Shown: positions 33,879-43,633, numbered from the stretch's first letter. The stretch is DNA of 64,000 bases from Roseivirga sp. 4D4 (GCF_001747095.1 NZ_MDGP01000001.1:2897001-2961000); one strand, 5' to 3'. Notes: generated from the letters alone by a model not told the origin. A program made the numbers and translations.

Positions 33879-34124
33879 CTATTTTTTCTTATATCTCTTG
33901 TTGAATTTCTCAACTCTACCTGCTGTATCCACAAATAGCTTTTTACCAGTGTAGAAAGGGTGAGAAGCAGAAGAAACCTCTACTTTAATCAAAGGATAAG
34001 TATTTCCATCTTCCCATTCGATAGTCTCGCCTGAAGTCATAGTAGACTGAGTCATGAACTTTGTCTCGCTTGATGTATCGTAAAATACAACTGGTTTATA
34101 GTCAGGATGAATGTCTTTTTTCAT
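33879..34124 (-). CDS. rpmE2: Ribosomal protein bL31, type B
   Basis: 81 residues from [14 protein letters not shown], the classic L31 start; the frame is open further upstream but the added residues do not fit the family and lie near the promoter. The CxxC zinc motifs of type A L31 are absent ([16 protein letters not shown]), which identifies the zinc-independent type B. The C-terminus is basic (KFNKRYKKK). It has its own promoter and terminator and is thus a single-gene unit. Confidence 0.95.
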   Translation of the reverse strand: MKKDIHPDYKPVVFYDTSSETKFMTQSTMTSGETIEWEDGNTYPLIKVEVSSASHPFYTGKKLFVDTAGRVEKFNKRYKKK

Positions 34125-34157
34125 TGCGCTAAATTTTACTTCCCTCAAAAAGGACTG

Positions 34158-34189
34158 CAAATGTAGTGACTTGCAGAATATTACACAAA
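34158..34189 (-). promoter_or_regulatory. Bacteroidota-type promoter of rpmE2
   Basis: On the minus strand TACATTTG (34158-34165) is a full TAnnTTTG match, and TTTG (34186-34189) lies 20 bases upstream at -33. The ATG is about 33 bases from the -7 box. This is one of the best-formed promoters in the window. Confidence 0.65.
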
Positions 34190-34282
34190 CATATTAGTTT
34201 TATAATTCAAAGAAATTCAACTCTCTTGGATAATAAAAGGTTAGAACCACTCAAGTCACTATCTTGTGTCTTCGATACGCCT

Positions 34283-35941
34283 ATGAAAAAGCTACTCATT
34301 CTGCTTGTGTTTCTGCTAACACAAGGGCTAGTCAATGCTCAAAGCACCTTTATTCCCTATAATCGAGATTATTATCATCTAATCGATCGGTTTCAAATTA
34401 AGTATGGCAACTCCGAGAATCTTCTTCAAACCACCTTCAAACCACTCCGCAGGGTAGATGTTTCAAATTTCTTACTGGGTATGAAGGACCAGTATGATAG
34501 CCTGTCACCACAAGATCAGTTCAACTATCAGTACTTGATGAATGACAATTGGGATTGGACGAATTCTCCTTATAACGAAAACGACAAATCATGGTGGGAC
34601 TTGATGTATGCTAAGAAGTCTGATTTTCTGACCTATGGAGCAGAGAACTTTACACTCCGTATAAACCCAGTCATTGATTTTGCTGTAGGGAATGATCCCG
34701 ATGTGGATAGAACACTATATACGAATACTAGAGGTGTAGAGGCTCAGGGAATGATTGATGATAAAATTGGCTTTTATACATTCCTTACAACCACTCAAAC
34801 TGTTTTCCCAAATTATGTTAGGGACTTTATCTTAACAAAACAGGCTGTACCCAATGAAGGGTTTTGGAAAAGAGATGCTGAACAGTATGACCTAACGCAT
34901 GCCAGAGGCTACTTCACCTTTAATGTCACTAATAGTATCGATGTTCAAGCAGGGTATGATAAAAAATTCATTGGGCATGGACTTAGATCAATGGTTTTAT
35001 CCGACTTTTCTAGTCCGTTTCTTTTCGGGCAGATCAATACACGCCTAGGTAAATTTCAGTATACAAATCTCTTCGGTCAGTTGACCGCAGATATCATTTT
35101 CGCTAACCCTCAATCTCCAGGGGATGGCAATTATCCAAGAAAGTATCTCAGCATGCACCGACTAGGGGTAAACGTTACAAAAAACCTTGAAATAGGAGTT
35201 TTCGAAACAATCATCTCAGAAGAAGCTGATATAAATTTCTTTAACCCAATTGTCTTCTACAGAGCAATTGAACAACAACGTGGTAGTCCTCACAATGCAC
35301 TACTAGGCTTAGACTTCAGCTACAACTTTATGAACAAGTTTCAATTCTATGGCCAGTTCATTTTAGATGAGTTTGTTATCGATGCTTTGAGAAGTGGCGA
35401 TGGTGATTGGCGTAACAAATTCGGTGTGCAGTTGGGAGGCAAGTATATAGATGCTTTCGATATTTCAAATCTCGACCTGCAAACTGAGTACAATGTCGCA
35501 AGACCATATTTCTATGCTTCTGAAACACCCGCATTGAGTTATACCAATTATAGAAACCCCTTAGCACACCCTTTAGGAGCCAACTTTAAAGAATTTGTTC
35601 TTTCTGCCAGATACCAACCCATCAATAAGCTCTACGTTACAGGTAAGATCATTCGAAGCAATTTTGGCGAAGATGAAAATGGTCTTAACTATGGAGGTAA
35701 TTTGTTGAACAGCACAGACGATCGGATTGGCAATACGGGTAATACCATTGGCCAGGGTGTGGCTACCACAAATACATATGTTGAGCTTTCCGGTTCTTAC
35801 ATGTTGGTTCAAAACCTTTTCGTAGACCTTAGGACTATATACCGCAACTTTGATAGTGCGTTGGCTACACGTTCGGCAAGTAGTTTCATTACTATGCTAT
35901 CTCTTAGGTGGAATCTTCCACAACGGCAGCATGAATTCTGA
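34283..35941 (+). CDS. Outer-membrane beta-barrel protein (Wzi/RemB-like)
   Basis: 552 residues from MKKLLILLVFLLTQGLVNAQS, a clean signal peptide; an in-frame upstream extension to 34166 is unlikely. The mature chain shows alternating polar/aromatic beta strands, for example FTLRINPVIDFAVG, VEAQGMIDDKIGFYTFLTT, VQAGYDKKFIGHGLRSMVLS and the closing SFITMLSLRWNLPQ. This fits capsule-assembly Wzi-type or gliding-associated RemB-type barrels of Bacteroidota. The opening YNRDYYHLIDRFQIKYG is reminiscent of RemB, but I am not certain. It lies 36 bases upstream of the MsbA-like exporter. Confidence 0.65.
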   Translation: MKKLLILLVFLLTQGLVNAQSTFIPYNRDYYHLIDRFQIKYGNSENLLQTTFKPLRRVDVSNFLLGMKDQYDSLSPQDQFNYQYLMNDNWDWTNSPYNENDKSWWDLMYAKKSDFLTYGAENFTLRINPVIDFAVGNDPDVDRTLYTNTRGVEAQGMIDDKIGFYTFLTTTQTVFPNYVRDFILTKQAVPNEGFWKRDAEQYDLTHARGYFTFNVTNSIDVQAGYDKKFIGHGLRSMVLSDFSSPFLFGQINTRLGKFQYTNLFGQLTADIIFANPQSPGDGNYPRKYLSMHRLGVNVTKNLEIGVFETIISEEADINFFNPIVFYRAIEQQRGSPHNALLGLDFSYNFMNKFQFYGQFILDEFVIDALRSGDGDWRNKFGVQLGGKYIDAFDISNLDLQTEYNVARPYFYASETPALSYTNYRNPLAHPLGANFKEFVLSARYQPINKLYVTGKIIRSNFGEDENGLNYGGNLLNSTDDRIGNTGNTIGQGVATTNTYVELSGSYMLVQNLFVDLRTIYRNFDSALATRSASSFITMLSLRWNLPQRQHEF

Positions 35942-35977
35942 AATAATTATGTATAACTTGCCCCCGAAAGACACTCT

Positions 35978-37810
35978 ATGAGTACTTACGGTCGGATTAT
36001 TTCATACGCCAAGCCTTATCACAGGTACTTTCCTCAATATGTAGTTTTTGCCTTCTTGGCAATCATTTTTGGGCTGTTCAATCTGGCACTACTCGAACCT
36101 TTATTCACGGTAATTTTTGAGACAAAAGAGGAGGACGAGCTACTTAAAATGGGCAATACCGAGGGGATGAGTTTTGGCATTGATTTTTTAAAAGCATCCT
36201 TCTACCAAAAGCTCATAGAGTTTAAGGAAAGCAATGGCCCTCAGGGTGCACTACTCTATGTAAGCATCATCATCGGTATTTCTGCTTTATTCTCAAACCT
36301 CTTTACCTATATCTCAAATGTTATTATGGGATATATGAGGGCCGATTTAATTGAAAAGATTCGTAACAAGGTTTTCAATAACACTTCCAAACTTCACCTG
36401 GGTTTCTTTGCCGGGGAAAGGAAAGGAGACATCATGTCTAGAATGACCAATGATGTTCAAGAAATTGAAGTAACACTAATGAGCTCCATCAAGGTGTTTT
36501 TTAGAGAACCTGCGACCATTATAGTATACCTCACTTTTTTGTTTGCTACTTCTGTCCAACTAACATTCTTCACCTTAGTCTTCTTTCCCATCATGGGCTT
36601 CGTTATTTCCGAAATTGTGAAAAGGCTAAAGAAAAAGGCGATTCTTAGTCAGGAAAGTTTGGGTAGAATTGTCAACCTAATGGATGAAGTCTTTGGAGGA
36701 ATGCGCGTGATCAAAGCCTTTAATGCCAGAGATTATGTAGGTGGCCTTTTTGAAAAGGAAACTAAAACCTATCGCAAGATTAATGTATCCATGGCCCGCA
36801 AAAACGAGTTGGCCTCCCCGATCTCTCAGTTTCTGGGGATCCTTGTGGTAGCTACTCTCTTGGTGGTTGGTGGTAATCTCGTATTGAATGATGAAACCAA
36901 TCTAGACGGAGAAGGTCTTCTGGTTTATATTATCGTCTTTAGCCAAATCTTGAATCCAGCAAAAAGCCTTTCCCAATCTATCAGTAGCATTCAAAGGGGT
37001 TTGGCATCAGCAGATCGAATTTTCAAGCTGATCGATGAAAAGCCTCAAATTGAGGATAGCCCTCAAGCTCAAATCAAACCCTCGTTTGATTCAGATATCA
37101 CATTTAAAGACGTAGGTTTTGTCTATGACAAGGAGCCTGTTCTTTCAGATATTAACCTCACGGTTGAAAAGGGACAAACTATTGCATTAGTCGGATCATC
37201 AGGAGCAGGAAAATCGACATTAGCAGATTTAGTTCCCAGGTTTTATGATACTACTCTGGGCGAAATCAGCATAGATGGAACCCCAATCAAAGACATCGAA
37301 GTAAATTCATTAAGAAACTTAATGGGGATAGTGACTCAAGAATCCATACTCTTTAATGATTCTGTGGCCAGCAATATCGCCTTTGCCATGCCGAACGCGA
37401 ATAAAGAAGACATCATAAAAGCGGCAAAAATTGCCAACGCTCATGACTTTATTATGGCCCTAGAAGAAGGTTATGATTCATCGGTGGGAGAACGTGGTGG
37501 TAAGCTTTCAGGCGGTCAAAGGCAGAGGATCAGCATCGCCCGGGCGATTATGAAAAACCCTCCTATCCTTATTCTTGATGAGGCTACATCGGCACTAGAT
37601 ACTGAATCAGAAAAGCTGGTTCAGGAGGCGTTGACGAATCTTATGAAGAACCGAACGTCCATTGTAATTGCCCATCGATTGAGTACAATTCAGCATGCAG
37701 ACCTTATTTTGGTCATGGAGAATGGTAGGATTGTTGAAAGAGGCAGTCATGAGGAATTAATCACGCAAAAAGGCATCTATCACAAGTTGATCAACATGCA
37801 ATCTGTTTAG
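35978..37810 (+). CDS. MsbA-like ABC exporter (fused permease and ATPase)
   Basis: 610 residues. The N-terminal half has six membrane helices with a larger than usual loop after the first (about residues 45-85). The ATPase has Walker A GSSGAGKST, Q-loop VTQESILFND, signature LSGGQRQR, Walker B ILILDEATSALD and the H-loop IVIAHRLST. By family it flips lipid A-core or another lipid or drug across the inner membrane. It precedes gmhA, a gene for LPS heptose synthesis, which fits a role in LPS assembly. Homodimeric half-transporter by architecture. Confidence 0.92.
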   Translation: MSTYGRIISYAKPYHRYFPQYVVFAFLAIIFGLFNLALLEPLFTVIFETKEEDELLKMGNTEGMSFGIDFLKASFYQKLIEFKESNGPQGALLYVSIIIGISALFSNLFTYISNVIMGYMRADLIEKIRNKVFNNTSKLHLGFFAGERKGDIMSRMTNDVQEIEVTLMSSIKVFFREPATIIVYLTFLFATSVQLTFFTLVFFPIMGFVISEIVKRLKKKAILSQESLGRIVNLMDEVFGGMRVIKAFNARDYVGGLFEKETKTYRKINVSMARKNELASPISQFLGILVVATLLVVGGNLVLNDETNLDGEGLLVYIIVFSQILNPAKSLSQSISSIQRGLASADRIFKLIDEKPQIEDSPQAQIKPSFDSDITFKDVGFVYDKEPVLSDINLTVEKGQTIALVGSSGAGKSTLADLVPRFYDTTLGEISIDGTPIKDIEVNSLRNLMGIVTQESILFNDSVASNIAFAMPNANKEDIIKAAKIANAHDFIMALEEGYDSSVGERGGKLSGGQRQRISIARAIMKNPPILILDEATSALDTESEKLVQEALTNLMKNRTSIVIAHRLSTIQHADLILVMENGRIVERGSHEELITQKGIYHKLINMQSV

Positions 37811-37872
37811 ATTAAACCATGTTTTTATTGACTTATATATAATAAATCATTTTCTTCCGTAATCTTGATCAT

Positions 37873-38457
37873 ATGAATAACCAGCAACTGATTTTAGAAG
37901 AATTGAAAGAAGCGGCCAAGGTATTGGACCAATTCTTAAATAATGAGCAAAACCTAAATCAGATTGAAGCTGCGGCTCAGTTAATGTCAGAGGCCATTAA
38001 CAATGGCGGAAAAATCTTCTCTTGTGGTAATGGAGGCTCACACTGTGATGCCATGCATTTTGCAGAAGAACTAACAGGACGTTATCGCGAGAACAGAAAA
38101 GCACTGCCGGCCATTGCCATTTCAGACCCAAGCCATATCTCATGTGTCTCCAATGATTTTGGGTACGACTTTGTCTTTTCCAGGTACATCGAAGGCTTAG
38201 GAAATGAAGGCGATGTGTTATTGGGAATCAGTACCAGTGGAAATTCGAAGAATGTACTCAGAGCCGCTGAAGTGGCAAGACAGAAGAAGATGAAAGTCGT
38301 GGCCCTAACGGGAAAAAACGGAGGCGAATTAGCTGACCTAGTTGACGTTGAAATTCGCGTCCCCCACATTGGCTTTGCCGATCGCATTCAGGAAATTCAT
38401 ATCAAGGTGATTCATATTTTGATTCAACTGATAGAAAAACAGACCATTGATTCTTAG
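37873..38457 (+). CDS. gmhA: Phosphoheptose isomerase
   Basis: 194 residues, the usual GmhA length. The SIS-fold motifs are [48 protein letters not shown], and [18 protein letters not shown], followed by [14 protein letters not shown]. It converts sedoheptulose-7-phosphate to D-glycero-D-manno-heptose-7-phosphate in the cytoplasm. The kinase for the next step is the rfaE1 product at 7269-8261. The start ATG is 63 bases after the exporter. Its 3' end overlaps yifB by 11 bases. Confidence 0.95.
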   Translation: MNNQQLILEELKEAAKVLDQFLNNEQNLNQIEAAAQLMSEAINNGGKIFSCGNGGSHCDAMHFAEELTGRYRENRKALPAIAISDPSHISCVSNDFGYDFVFSRYIEGLGNEGDVLLGISTSGNSKNVLRAAEVARQKKMKVVALTGKNGGELADLVDVEIRVPHIGFADRIQEIHIKVIHILIQLIEKQTIDS

Positions 38458-39985
38458 CAAAGGTTTTGGAAGTGCAGTCTTCGGTGTCGATGCTCAGATC
38501 ATCACCATAGAAGTAAATATTGTTGACGGCACTAAGTTTCATCTTTCAGGTCTACCCGACAACGCTGTAAAAGAAAGTCAGCATCGGATAGAATCCGTTT
38601 TCAAATACTTCAATTATCGAATGCCCCGCAGGAAGGTAGTCGTGAATATGGCCCCGGCAGACATTCGTAAAGAAGGTTCAGCCTACGACTTGCCTATAGC
38701 GCTTGGTGTGCTAAAGTCATCTGGCCAAATCACAGCTGATAATATGGAAGAGTATGTCATTATGGGTGAGCTTGCGCTTGATGGTACGCTCAGACCCATC
38801 AAAGGAGCACTTCCAATCGCGATCGAGGCACGCAAGAAAGGTTTTAAAGGCTTTATCCTTCCAGAAGAAAATGCCAATGAAGCAGCGATTGTCAATGACC
38901 TAGATGTAATCGGTGTTCAGAACTTGATTGAAGCCAAAGAATTTCTGGATGGTAAAAGAGAGATCGAGCCTGTAATTTATGACACCCGCGAACATTTCTT
39001 TGAAAACCTGGATAAGTACGAAGCTGACTTTGCCCATGTGCAAGGACAGGAAAATATTAAGCGCGCACTGGAAATCGCTGCAGCCGGTGGACACAACGCC
39101 ATTATGATCGGTCCTCCTGGTGCCGGTAAGACTATGTTGGCGAAAAGGCTACCCTCCATCCTACCTCCCTTAAGTCTTCACGAAGCATTGGAAACCACAA
39201 AAATCCATTCTGTTGCTGGTAGATTAGGTGGCAATGCCCAACTTATCACGCAAAGACCTTTTCGTAGCCCGCACCATACTATTTCCGATGTTGCATTAGT
39301 TGGTGGTGGAGGCGTTCCTCAACCAGGAGAAATCTCATTGGCCCACAATGGTATTCTCTTTTTGGACGAACTTCCTGAGTTTAAAAGAACAGTCCTTGAA
39401 GTAATGCGTCAGCCCCTTGAAGAACGAAAGGTGACCATTAGTCGTGCCAGAATATCTGTAGAGTTTCCAACGAACTTCATGCTCATCGCTAGCATGAACC
39501 CCTGCCCTTGTGGCTATTACAATCATCCAGAAAAAGAATGCGTCTGCGGATCGGGTCAGGTACAACGCTACCTTAATAAGGTCAGCGGACCACTCCTGGA
39601 TCGCATCGATTTACATGTTGAAGTGACACCTGTCTCTTTCGATGAAATGACTCAAGATAGAAAGGCCGAAAGCAGTGCAGAGATTAGAGAAAGAGTCATC
39701 AAAGCGCGTGAAATCCAACAAGCAAGGTTTAGTGATTATGGCATCCACTCTAATGCCATGATGGGCAGTCAAATGGTCAAGGAAGTTTGTCAAATCAACG
39801 ATGCTGGAAGAGTTCTCCTTAAGAAAGCCATGGAAAGGTTGGGGCTCTCTGCTAGGGCTTACGACCGCATCCTCAAGGTCAGTCGTACAATAGCGGATTT
39901 ATCGGCAAGTGAAGATATTCGTATCGAGCATCTAGCAGAAGCCATTCAGTATCGAAGTTTAGATAGAGAAGGTTGGGCCAGATAA
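38447..39985 (+). CDS. YifB/ComM family Mg-chelatase-like AAA+ ATPase
   Basis: 512 residues starting at TTG 38447, chosen because [18 protein letters not shown] matches the family N-terminus and no ATG is available before it. An N-terminal Lon-substrate-like domain leads to Walker [26 protein letters not shown], Walker [13 protein letters not shown] and the Cys-rich insert [16 protein letters not shown]. The C-terminal Mg_chelatase domain ends at the stop. ComM homologues drive branch migration during natural transformation. It overlaps gmhA by 11 bases, so translation is probably coupled. Confidence 0.92.
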   Translation: MILSKGFGSAVFGVDAQIITIEVNIVDGTKFHLSGLPDNAVKESQHRIESVFKYFNYRMPRRKVVVNMAPADIRKEGSAYDLPIALGVLKSSGQITADNMEEYVIMGELALDGTLRPIKGALPIAIEARKKGFKGFILPEENANEAAIVNDLDVIGVQNLIEAKEFLDGKREIEPVIYDTREHFFENLDKYEADFAHVQGQENIKRALEIAAAGGHNAIMIGPPGAGKTMLAKRLPSILPPLSLHEALETTKIHSVAGRLGGNAQLITQRPFRSPHHTISDVALVGGGGVPQPGEISLAHNGILFLDELPEFKRTVLEVMRQPLEERKVTISRARISVEFPTNFMLIASMNPCPCGYYNHPEKECVCGSGQVQRYLNKVSGPLLDRIDLHVEVTPVSFDEMTQDRKAESSAEIRERVIKAREIQQARFSDYGIHSNAMMGSQMVKEVCQINDAGRVLLKKAMERLGLSARAYDRILKVSRTIADLSASEDIRIEHLAEAIQYRSLDREGWAR

Positions 39986-40009
39986 TTCTTTGACTCGTAT
40001 ATTTCGGCT

Positions 40010-40567
40010 ATGTACGCTCAGCTTCAATCTTCGATCCAATCTTTAGGAAACTTTTCCACAGAGCATGTTGATCAAATCACCGACCGAATTCAGGTGCAAG
40101 AACTCAAAAAGGGCGACTATGTGCTTAAACAAGGCCAAATATGCCAATCTCTATACTTTGTGAACTCCGGCAGTCTTCGGCATTACAAAGACATTGATGG
40201 ATATTCAGAATTGACGATTAACCTTTTTGTCGAAGGTGATTGGGTCATCGACCATCATAGTTTTGTTGGTCAAAAACCCTCTGAGAATAACATTCAAGCC
40301 TTTGAAGATTCCACAATGCTGGAATTGACCATGCATGATTTGCATGAGCTCATCGGCAGATCTCCTGCTTTCTTTATGCTAGGGAAAGTGCTCGAAAATG
40401 CGGAACCAACCAAAGAGGAGAGCATAAAGTCTCCGGAAGAAAAGTACCGTACATTACTAAAAAACTCCCCTCAAATCGTTCAGAAGTTCCCGCTTAAATA
40501 TATCGCTTCTTATTTGGGTATGACACCTGAAACACTCAGCCGTGTAAGGGCAAAAATCAAGAACTAA
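40010..40567 (+). CDS. Crp/Fnr-family transcriptional regulator
   Basis: 185 residues. A cyclic-nucleotide-binding-type beta-barrel occupies about 20-115 (LKKGDYVLKQGQICQSLYFVNSGSLRHY, LFVEGDWVIDHHSF). The C-terminal winged helix is short and has the recognition segment YIASYLGMTPETLSRVRAKIKN. The ligand-binding Arg-Ser motif of true cAMP receptors is not visible, as in many Bacteroidota members, so the effector is unknown. It follows yifB by 24 bases and precedes a membrane-protein gene whose start sits in a 22-base inverted repeat, a possible target. Confidence 0.9.
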   Translation: MYAQLQSSIQSLGNFSTEHVDQITDRIQVQELKKGDYVLKQGQICQSLYFVNSGSLRHYKDIDGYSELTINLFVEGDWVIDHHSFVGQKPSENNIQAFEDSTMLELTMHDLHELIGRSPAFFMLGKVLENAEPTKEESIKSPEEKYRTLLKNSPQIVQKFPLKYIASYLGMTPETLSRVRAKIKN

Positions 40568-40618
40568 GCCTTTATTGATTTCGATCAAGGAATACTGGGT
40601 CATTCACTTTCAATCTTT

Positions 40619-40640
40619 ATGAGATAAAAGTCTATCTCAT
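40619..40640. promoter_or_regulatory. Inverted repeat overlapping the start codon of the 40639 gene
   Basis: ATGAGATA (40619-40626) and TATCTCAT (40633-40640) are perfect 8-base arms with a 6-base spacer. The right arm includes the first two bases of the ATG at 40639. It may hide the start codon in mRNA or act as an operator for the adjacent Crp/Fnr regulator. Confidence 0.4.
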
Positions 40641-41271
40641 GAAAAATCAATTAGAAAGAAATGCAGGTGTCTCCTTAATCATAGGATCTATACTTGCAGT
40701 AATCACCATGGTGCTCCATCCAGTAGGGGGAGATATAAACCATTTAATCCAAATATCAACAGTGATCATTGCGAGTCACACCATTGCTCTCTTCTCTGTA
40801 CCCTTTTTAATCTTTGGTTTTTGGGGGTTAAGCCGGAGGATAGGTATGGACAACACCCTATCTGTTCTCGCCTTTATAACGGCTGGGTTGGGTATGATCT
40901 CGGTTATGCTTGCGGGGGCTATTAACGGTTTGGTTGTCCCATTCTTTGTCGATAATCTGGAAACAGCGACTCCAGAAAAACTGGAAATGTCAAGAACAGT
41001 CCTGTCATATGGTTTCTCACTCAACCATGCCTTTGACTACATCTTCATAGGAGCAACTTGCGAGGCATTTCTACTCTATTCAATTGCTATTCTTAAGAAC
41101 CAAACCTTTCCAAAGTGGATCGCCTTTTTGGGTATTGGTATTGGCCTTGGTTTTCTGGCCATGCTAGTTGCTGGTTTTGGGCTAATAGACCTGCATGGTT
41201 TCAGAATATTCATTTTCGGCATAGTCCTATGGATTATTTCCGTTGGAGTAATGTTGAGTAAAAAGTCATAA
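40639..41271 (+). CDS. Six-TM membrane protein of unknown function
   Basis: 210 residues with about six hydrophobic helices: LIIGSILAVITMVLHPVGG, IASHTIALFSVPFLIFGFWGL, SVLAFITAGLGMISVMLAGAI, HAFDYIFIGATCEAFLLYSIAI, WIAFLGIGIGLGFLAMLVAGF and IFIFGIVLWIISVGVMLS. The histidine in TMVLHP and the SLNHAFDY segment recall DUF4386-type membrane proteins, but no activity is known. It lies 71 bases after the Crp/Fnr gene on the same strand and is terminated by the hairpin at 41281-41306. Confidence 0.65.
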   Translation: MKNQLERNAGVSLIIGSILAVITMVLHPVGGDINHLIQISTVIIASHTIALFSVPFLIFGFWGLSRRIGMDNTLSVLAFITAGLGMISVMLAGAINGLVVPFFVDNLETATPEKLEMSRTVLSYGFSLNHAFDYIFIGATCEAFLLYSIAILKNQTFPKWIAFLGIGIGLGFLAMLVAGFGLIDLHGFRIFIFGIVLWIISVGVMLSKKS

Positions 41272-41280
41272 CAACAAAAA

Positions 41281-41306
41281 AGCCCTTGCTGTATATAGCA
41301 AGGGCT
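41281..41306. terminator. Bidirectional-type intrinsic terminator
   Basis: Perfect arms AGCCCTTGCT and AGCAAGGGCT surround a 6-base loop between two convergent genes. The A-run on the left gives a U-tract for the minus-strand gene at 41336; the plus-strand side has a poor T-tract. Confidence 0.75.
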
Positions 41307-41335
41307 TATCAATACCTCCAAATCGATTAAAGAGA

Positions 41336-41704
41336 CTACTCTTTGTTAATTAGTTTTCTATTCAAGAAAAAGCATACAATAAATCCGACTCCCAACATTA
41401 GGAATATACCGAAGAAATATGGGCCAGGACTACCATTCCTCAACCAACCGTTATCGTGCATCCAACCCTCGAATATAAATCCCAAACCTATTCCTAATGC
41501 CAAGCAAACGAATAATACTCCTAAAATCATAGTAAAGAAGTAGTTTCTCTTCCGTGGTTCAGCCTGAAATAAAGAGGCATCAGCTCCTTTATCGATTAGC
41601 TGTGTTCTTTCTTTATGCCGTGTCAAAAGCCAGAAAAAAATAAGGCCTGCAAAGGAGATTATCATAGATGACATAAAAAGAAATGCCGCAAATTCACCGT
41701 CCAT
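41336..41704 (-). CDS. DUF6249-like small membrane protein
   Basis: 122 residues. One N-terminal helix (LFMSSMIISFAGLIFFWLLTR), a cytoplasmic HKERTQLIDKGADASLFQ segment, then two further helices near 55-80 and 98-115. The motif of a helix followed by R-x-K-x-R-x-x-L-I-D-K-G-x-D is characteristic of DUF6249 proteins of Bacteroidota, which are often encoded beside ECF sigma factors. Here a sigma factor is divergent, 139 bases away. Function unknown. Its promoter was not found; a TCAAAG-T-CTTTGA repeat lies at 41723-41735. Confidence 0.7.
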   Translation of the reverse strand: MDGEFAAFLFMSSMIISFAGLIFFWLLTRHKERTQLIDKGADASLFQAEPRKRNYFFTMILGVLFVCLALGIGLGFIFEGWMHDNGWLRNGSPGPYFFGIFLMLGVGFIVCFFLNRKLINKE

Positions 41705-41843
41705 CGTTTTATCAATTTTGTTTCAAAGTCTTTGATGCAGGTCATTGATGATAGGTTACACATATCTCAAAAAAACCAGTTTTGTCAAATCTCAGTACCT
41801 TAATGTAACCTATTTTCAAATGACATAGTCCAACGAATAAATA

Positions 41844-42434
41844 ATGAAGCAAACAAATGAGCAATACGCTATGGAGTTAATTATCGCCAAGGTCAAAGAG
41901 GGCGATATGGCTGCATTTAATGTGCTCATTGATGAATATAAAGCTATGGCATTCACCTTGGCCATGAAGCTGATGAAAAATCGGGAAGATGCAGAGGAAG
42001 TTGCCCAAGATGCATTTCTGAAGGCATACAAGAGCATTCATCAGTTCGAAGGAAATTCAAAGTTCTCAACTTGGCTTTATACCATCGTTTATAATACCGC
42101 GCTGACAAGGTTGCGCAAGAAGAAATTACAGACTACCGATCTGGACTTTCATCAAGAGGAAAACCTGGCTTCCTACAGCGAGTCGGACAAAGAATGGCAC
42201 CGATTACAAAAGTCCGAGCGATCGGGGTATATAAAGGAGGCTTTAGAGTTGCTGTCAACTGAAGACCAGGTAGTGATCACGCTGTTTTACCTAAACGAGA
42301 ATTCGCTTCAGGAAATCTGCGAAATCACTAATTGGGAATTATCTAATGTAAAAGTTAGATTGCATCGTTCCAGAAAACGTCTTTTGAAGGCTTTAGAGCA
42401 ATTATTAGACACTGAGGTTAGATCATTATTATGA
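41844..42434 (+). CDS. ECF-type RNA polymerase sigma factor
   Basis: 196 residues. Region 2 includes NREDAEEVAQDAFLKAYKSIHQFEGNSKFSTWLYTIVYN split by a helix turn, and region 4 spans LLSTEDQVVITLFYLNENSLQEI with the recognition segment WELSNVKVRLHRSRKRLL. It lacks region 1 and 3 domains, as is normal for group 4. It would direct RNA polymerase to a small regulon, probably linked to envelope signals. The next gene overlaps its stop by 4 bases and encodes a membrane protein likely to be its anti-sigma partner. Confidence 0.92.
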   Translation: MKQTNEQYAMELIIAKVKEGDMAAFNVLIDEYKAMAFTLAMKLMKNREDAEEVAQDAFLKAYKSIHQFEGNSKFSTWLYTIVYNTALTRLRKKKLQTTDLDFHQEENLASYSESDKEWHRLQKSERSGYIKEALELLSTEDQVVITLFYLNENSLQEICEITNWELSNVKVRLHRSRKRLLKALEQLLDTEVRSLL

Positions 42435-42820
42435 AAGAGTTTAATCTGTCAGATAAAGAATTAAAAGCCCTCCTTCAAAATGAAGGTATGGATGAACCTT
42501 CTATGGGCTTCAACAGAAATATTCTGGAGCAAATCAAAAAAGAAGAGAAACGGAGTACCTTCCCCATCCCTATATGGGTGAGAATCGTATTTGTTCTTTT
42601 GATATTGAGCCCTCTAGCCTATTTGGCCTTTGCAGCAGGTGGTATGGACCTGGGGATCCAACAATTAGACACCTTTGAGGCACCCAAAATATCCCTTAAT
42701 TTGGGTTTGAGTTCTACTTATCAGTACATCTCTTTGCTTACCGTTGCTGTCATTTGGATGGCCTTTGTTTTCAACAAATTTCTGGAGCAACAAAACGAGC
42801 CCAAGGTTAAAAAGGGTTAA
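42431..42820 (+). CDS. Membrane protein, probable anti-sigma partner
   Basis: 129 residues. A cytoplasmic N-terminus of about 50 residues (LSDKELKALLQNEGMDEPS, FNRNILEQI) is followed by a membrane helix (VRIVFVLLILSPLAYLAFAAGG), a periplasmic segment and a second helix (YISLLTVAVIWMAFVFNKF). There is no zinc HxxxCxxC motif of the classical anti-sigma family. The role is inferred from the 4-base overlap with the sigma-factor gene and from the topology. Confidence 0.6.
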   Translation: MKEFNLSDKELKALLQNEGMDEPSMGFNRNILEQIKKEEKRSTFPIPIWVRIVFVLLILSPLAYLAFAAGGMDLGIQQLDTFEAPKISLNLGLSSTYQYISLLTVAVIWMAFVFNKFLEQQNEPKVKKG

Positions 42821-42871
42821 TCACTTACTTTCAAATACTTTATCCCCGATTTTCGTTTTATTAATTGACTA

Positions 42872-43633
42872 ATGAAGCGATTGTTCACCATATGCATGTT
42901 ACTGCTTGTGACAGGCGTAGTCCACGCACAAAATCGACCTGATTTTTATCTAAAAGGTCAATTGCTCGACTCTGCTTCGAAAAGACCCATGGCTTTTGCC
43001 AGCGTATTGGTACTCAATAAGAACAAGGGCATCGCTTCAAGCGCTGATGGTAAATTCGAGATACCAGTCAGTATTGGCGATTCTATCAAAATTTCTTCTG
43101 TGGGATATGCTGATTACACCTTTCTGGTAACTAGCGAAATGCGAGTGTCTGGTTATGTTAAAACTATCGAAATGACCGAGGAGGCATTGGCATTAGACGA
43201 TTTCAGAATTTATCAGATGTCCGATAATTTCTATTTACGGAGAAAGGTTTTAGACACACTTGACCCTCCTGTAAAAGGGGTAAATGTACTTGGCATGCCG
43301 GTCATTGGCCCTCCCAGCAAATTTGTTCCTCAAGAAAGTGGGGATGTCACGCTACTGTCCATACCTATTTTTCAAGAGATCAGTAAAAATCCAAAGCAAG
43401 CGAGGATCATTCGAAAAATGGAAGAGGCTGAGACTTTTCAAACCCAAAGACAAAAGGAACGGGAAAAGTACTTCAACAAAAAGCTCGTTAAAAGGGTCAC
43501 TCGAATTGACGATAGGGTGATCGATGAGTTTATGGAGTTTTGCAACTTCCTGGATGGTGAGATCTTGGGAAGGAGTGAACTTGATATCACCAAAAAAATC
43601 CTCATTAAGTATCAGGCTTTTCTCAGGCGCTAG
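42872..43633 (+). CDS. Carboxypeptidase-regulatory-like domain protein, exported
   Basis: 253 residues with a signal peptide ending VVHAQ. Residues about 24-105 form a CarboxypepD_reg-like beta-sandwich (FYLKGQLLDSASKRPMAFAS, VLNKNKGIASSADGKFEIPV, SISSVGYADYTF pattern), the domain found at the start of TonB-dependent receptors, but no plug or barrel follows. The remaining helical and charged part is unique. It is a periplasmic or surface protein of unknown role. It lies 51 bases after the probable anti-sigma gene, and its end overlaps the convergent esterase gene by 4 bases. Confidence 0.78.
   Translation: MKRLFTICMLLLVTGVVHAQNRPDFYLKGQLLDSASKRPMAFASVLVLNKNKGIASSADGKFEIPVSIGDSIKISSVGYADYTFLVTSEMRVSGYVKTIEMTEEALALDDFRIYQMSDNFYLRRKVLDTLDPPVKGVNVLGMPVIGPPSKFVPQESGDVTLLSIPIFQEISKNPKQARIIRKMEEAETFQTQRQKEREKYFNKKLVKRVTRIDDRVIDEFMEFCNFLDGEILGRSELDITKKILIKYQAFLRR

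Noticed and set aside
34166-34282. N-terminal extension of the beta-barrel gene
   Set aside because: A clear signal peptide begins at 34283, and the extension would overlap the rpmE2 promoter region.
41723-41735. TCAAAG-T-CTTTGA repeat upstream of the DUF6249-like gene
   Set aside because: Short and A/T-rich; noted but not supported by a neighbouring promoter box or regulator.
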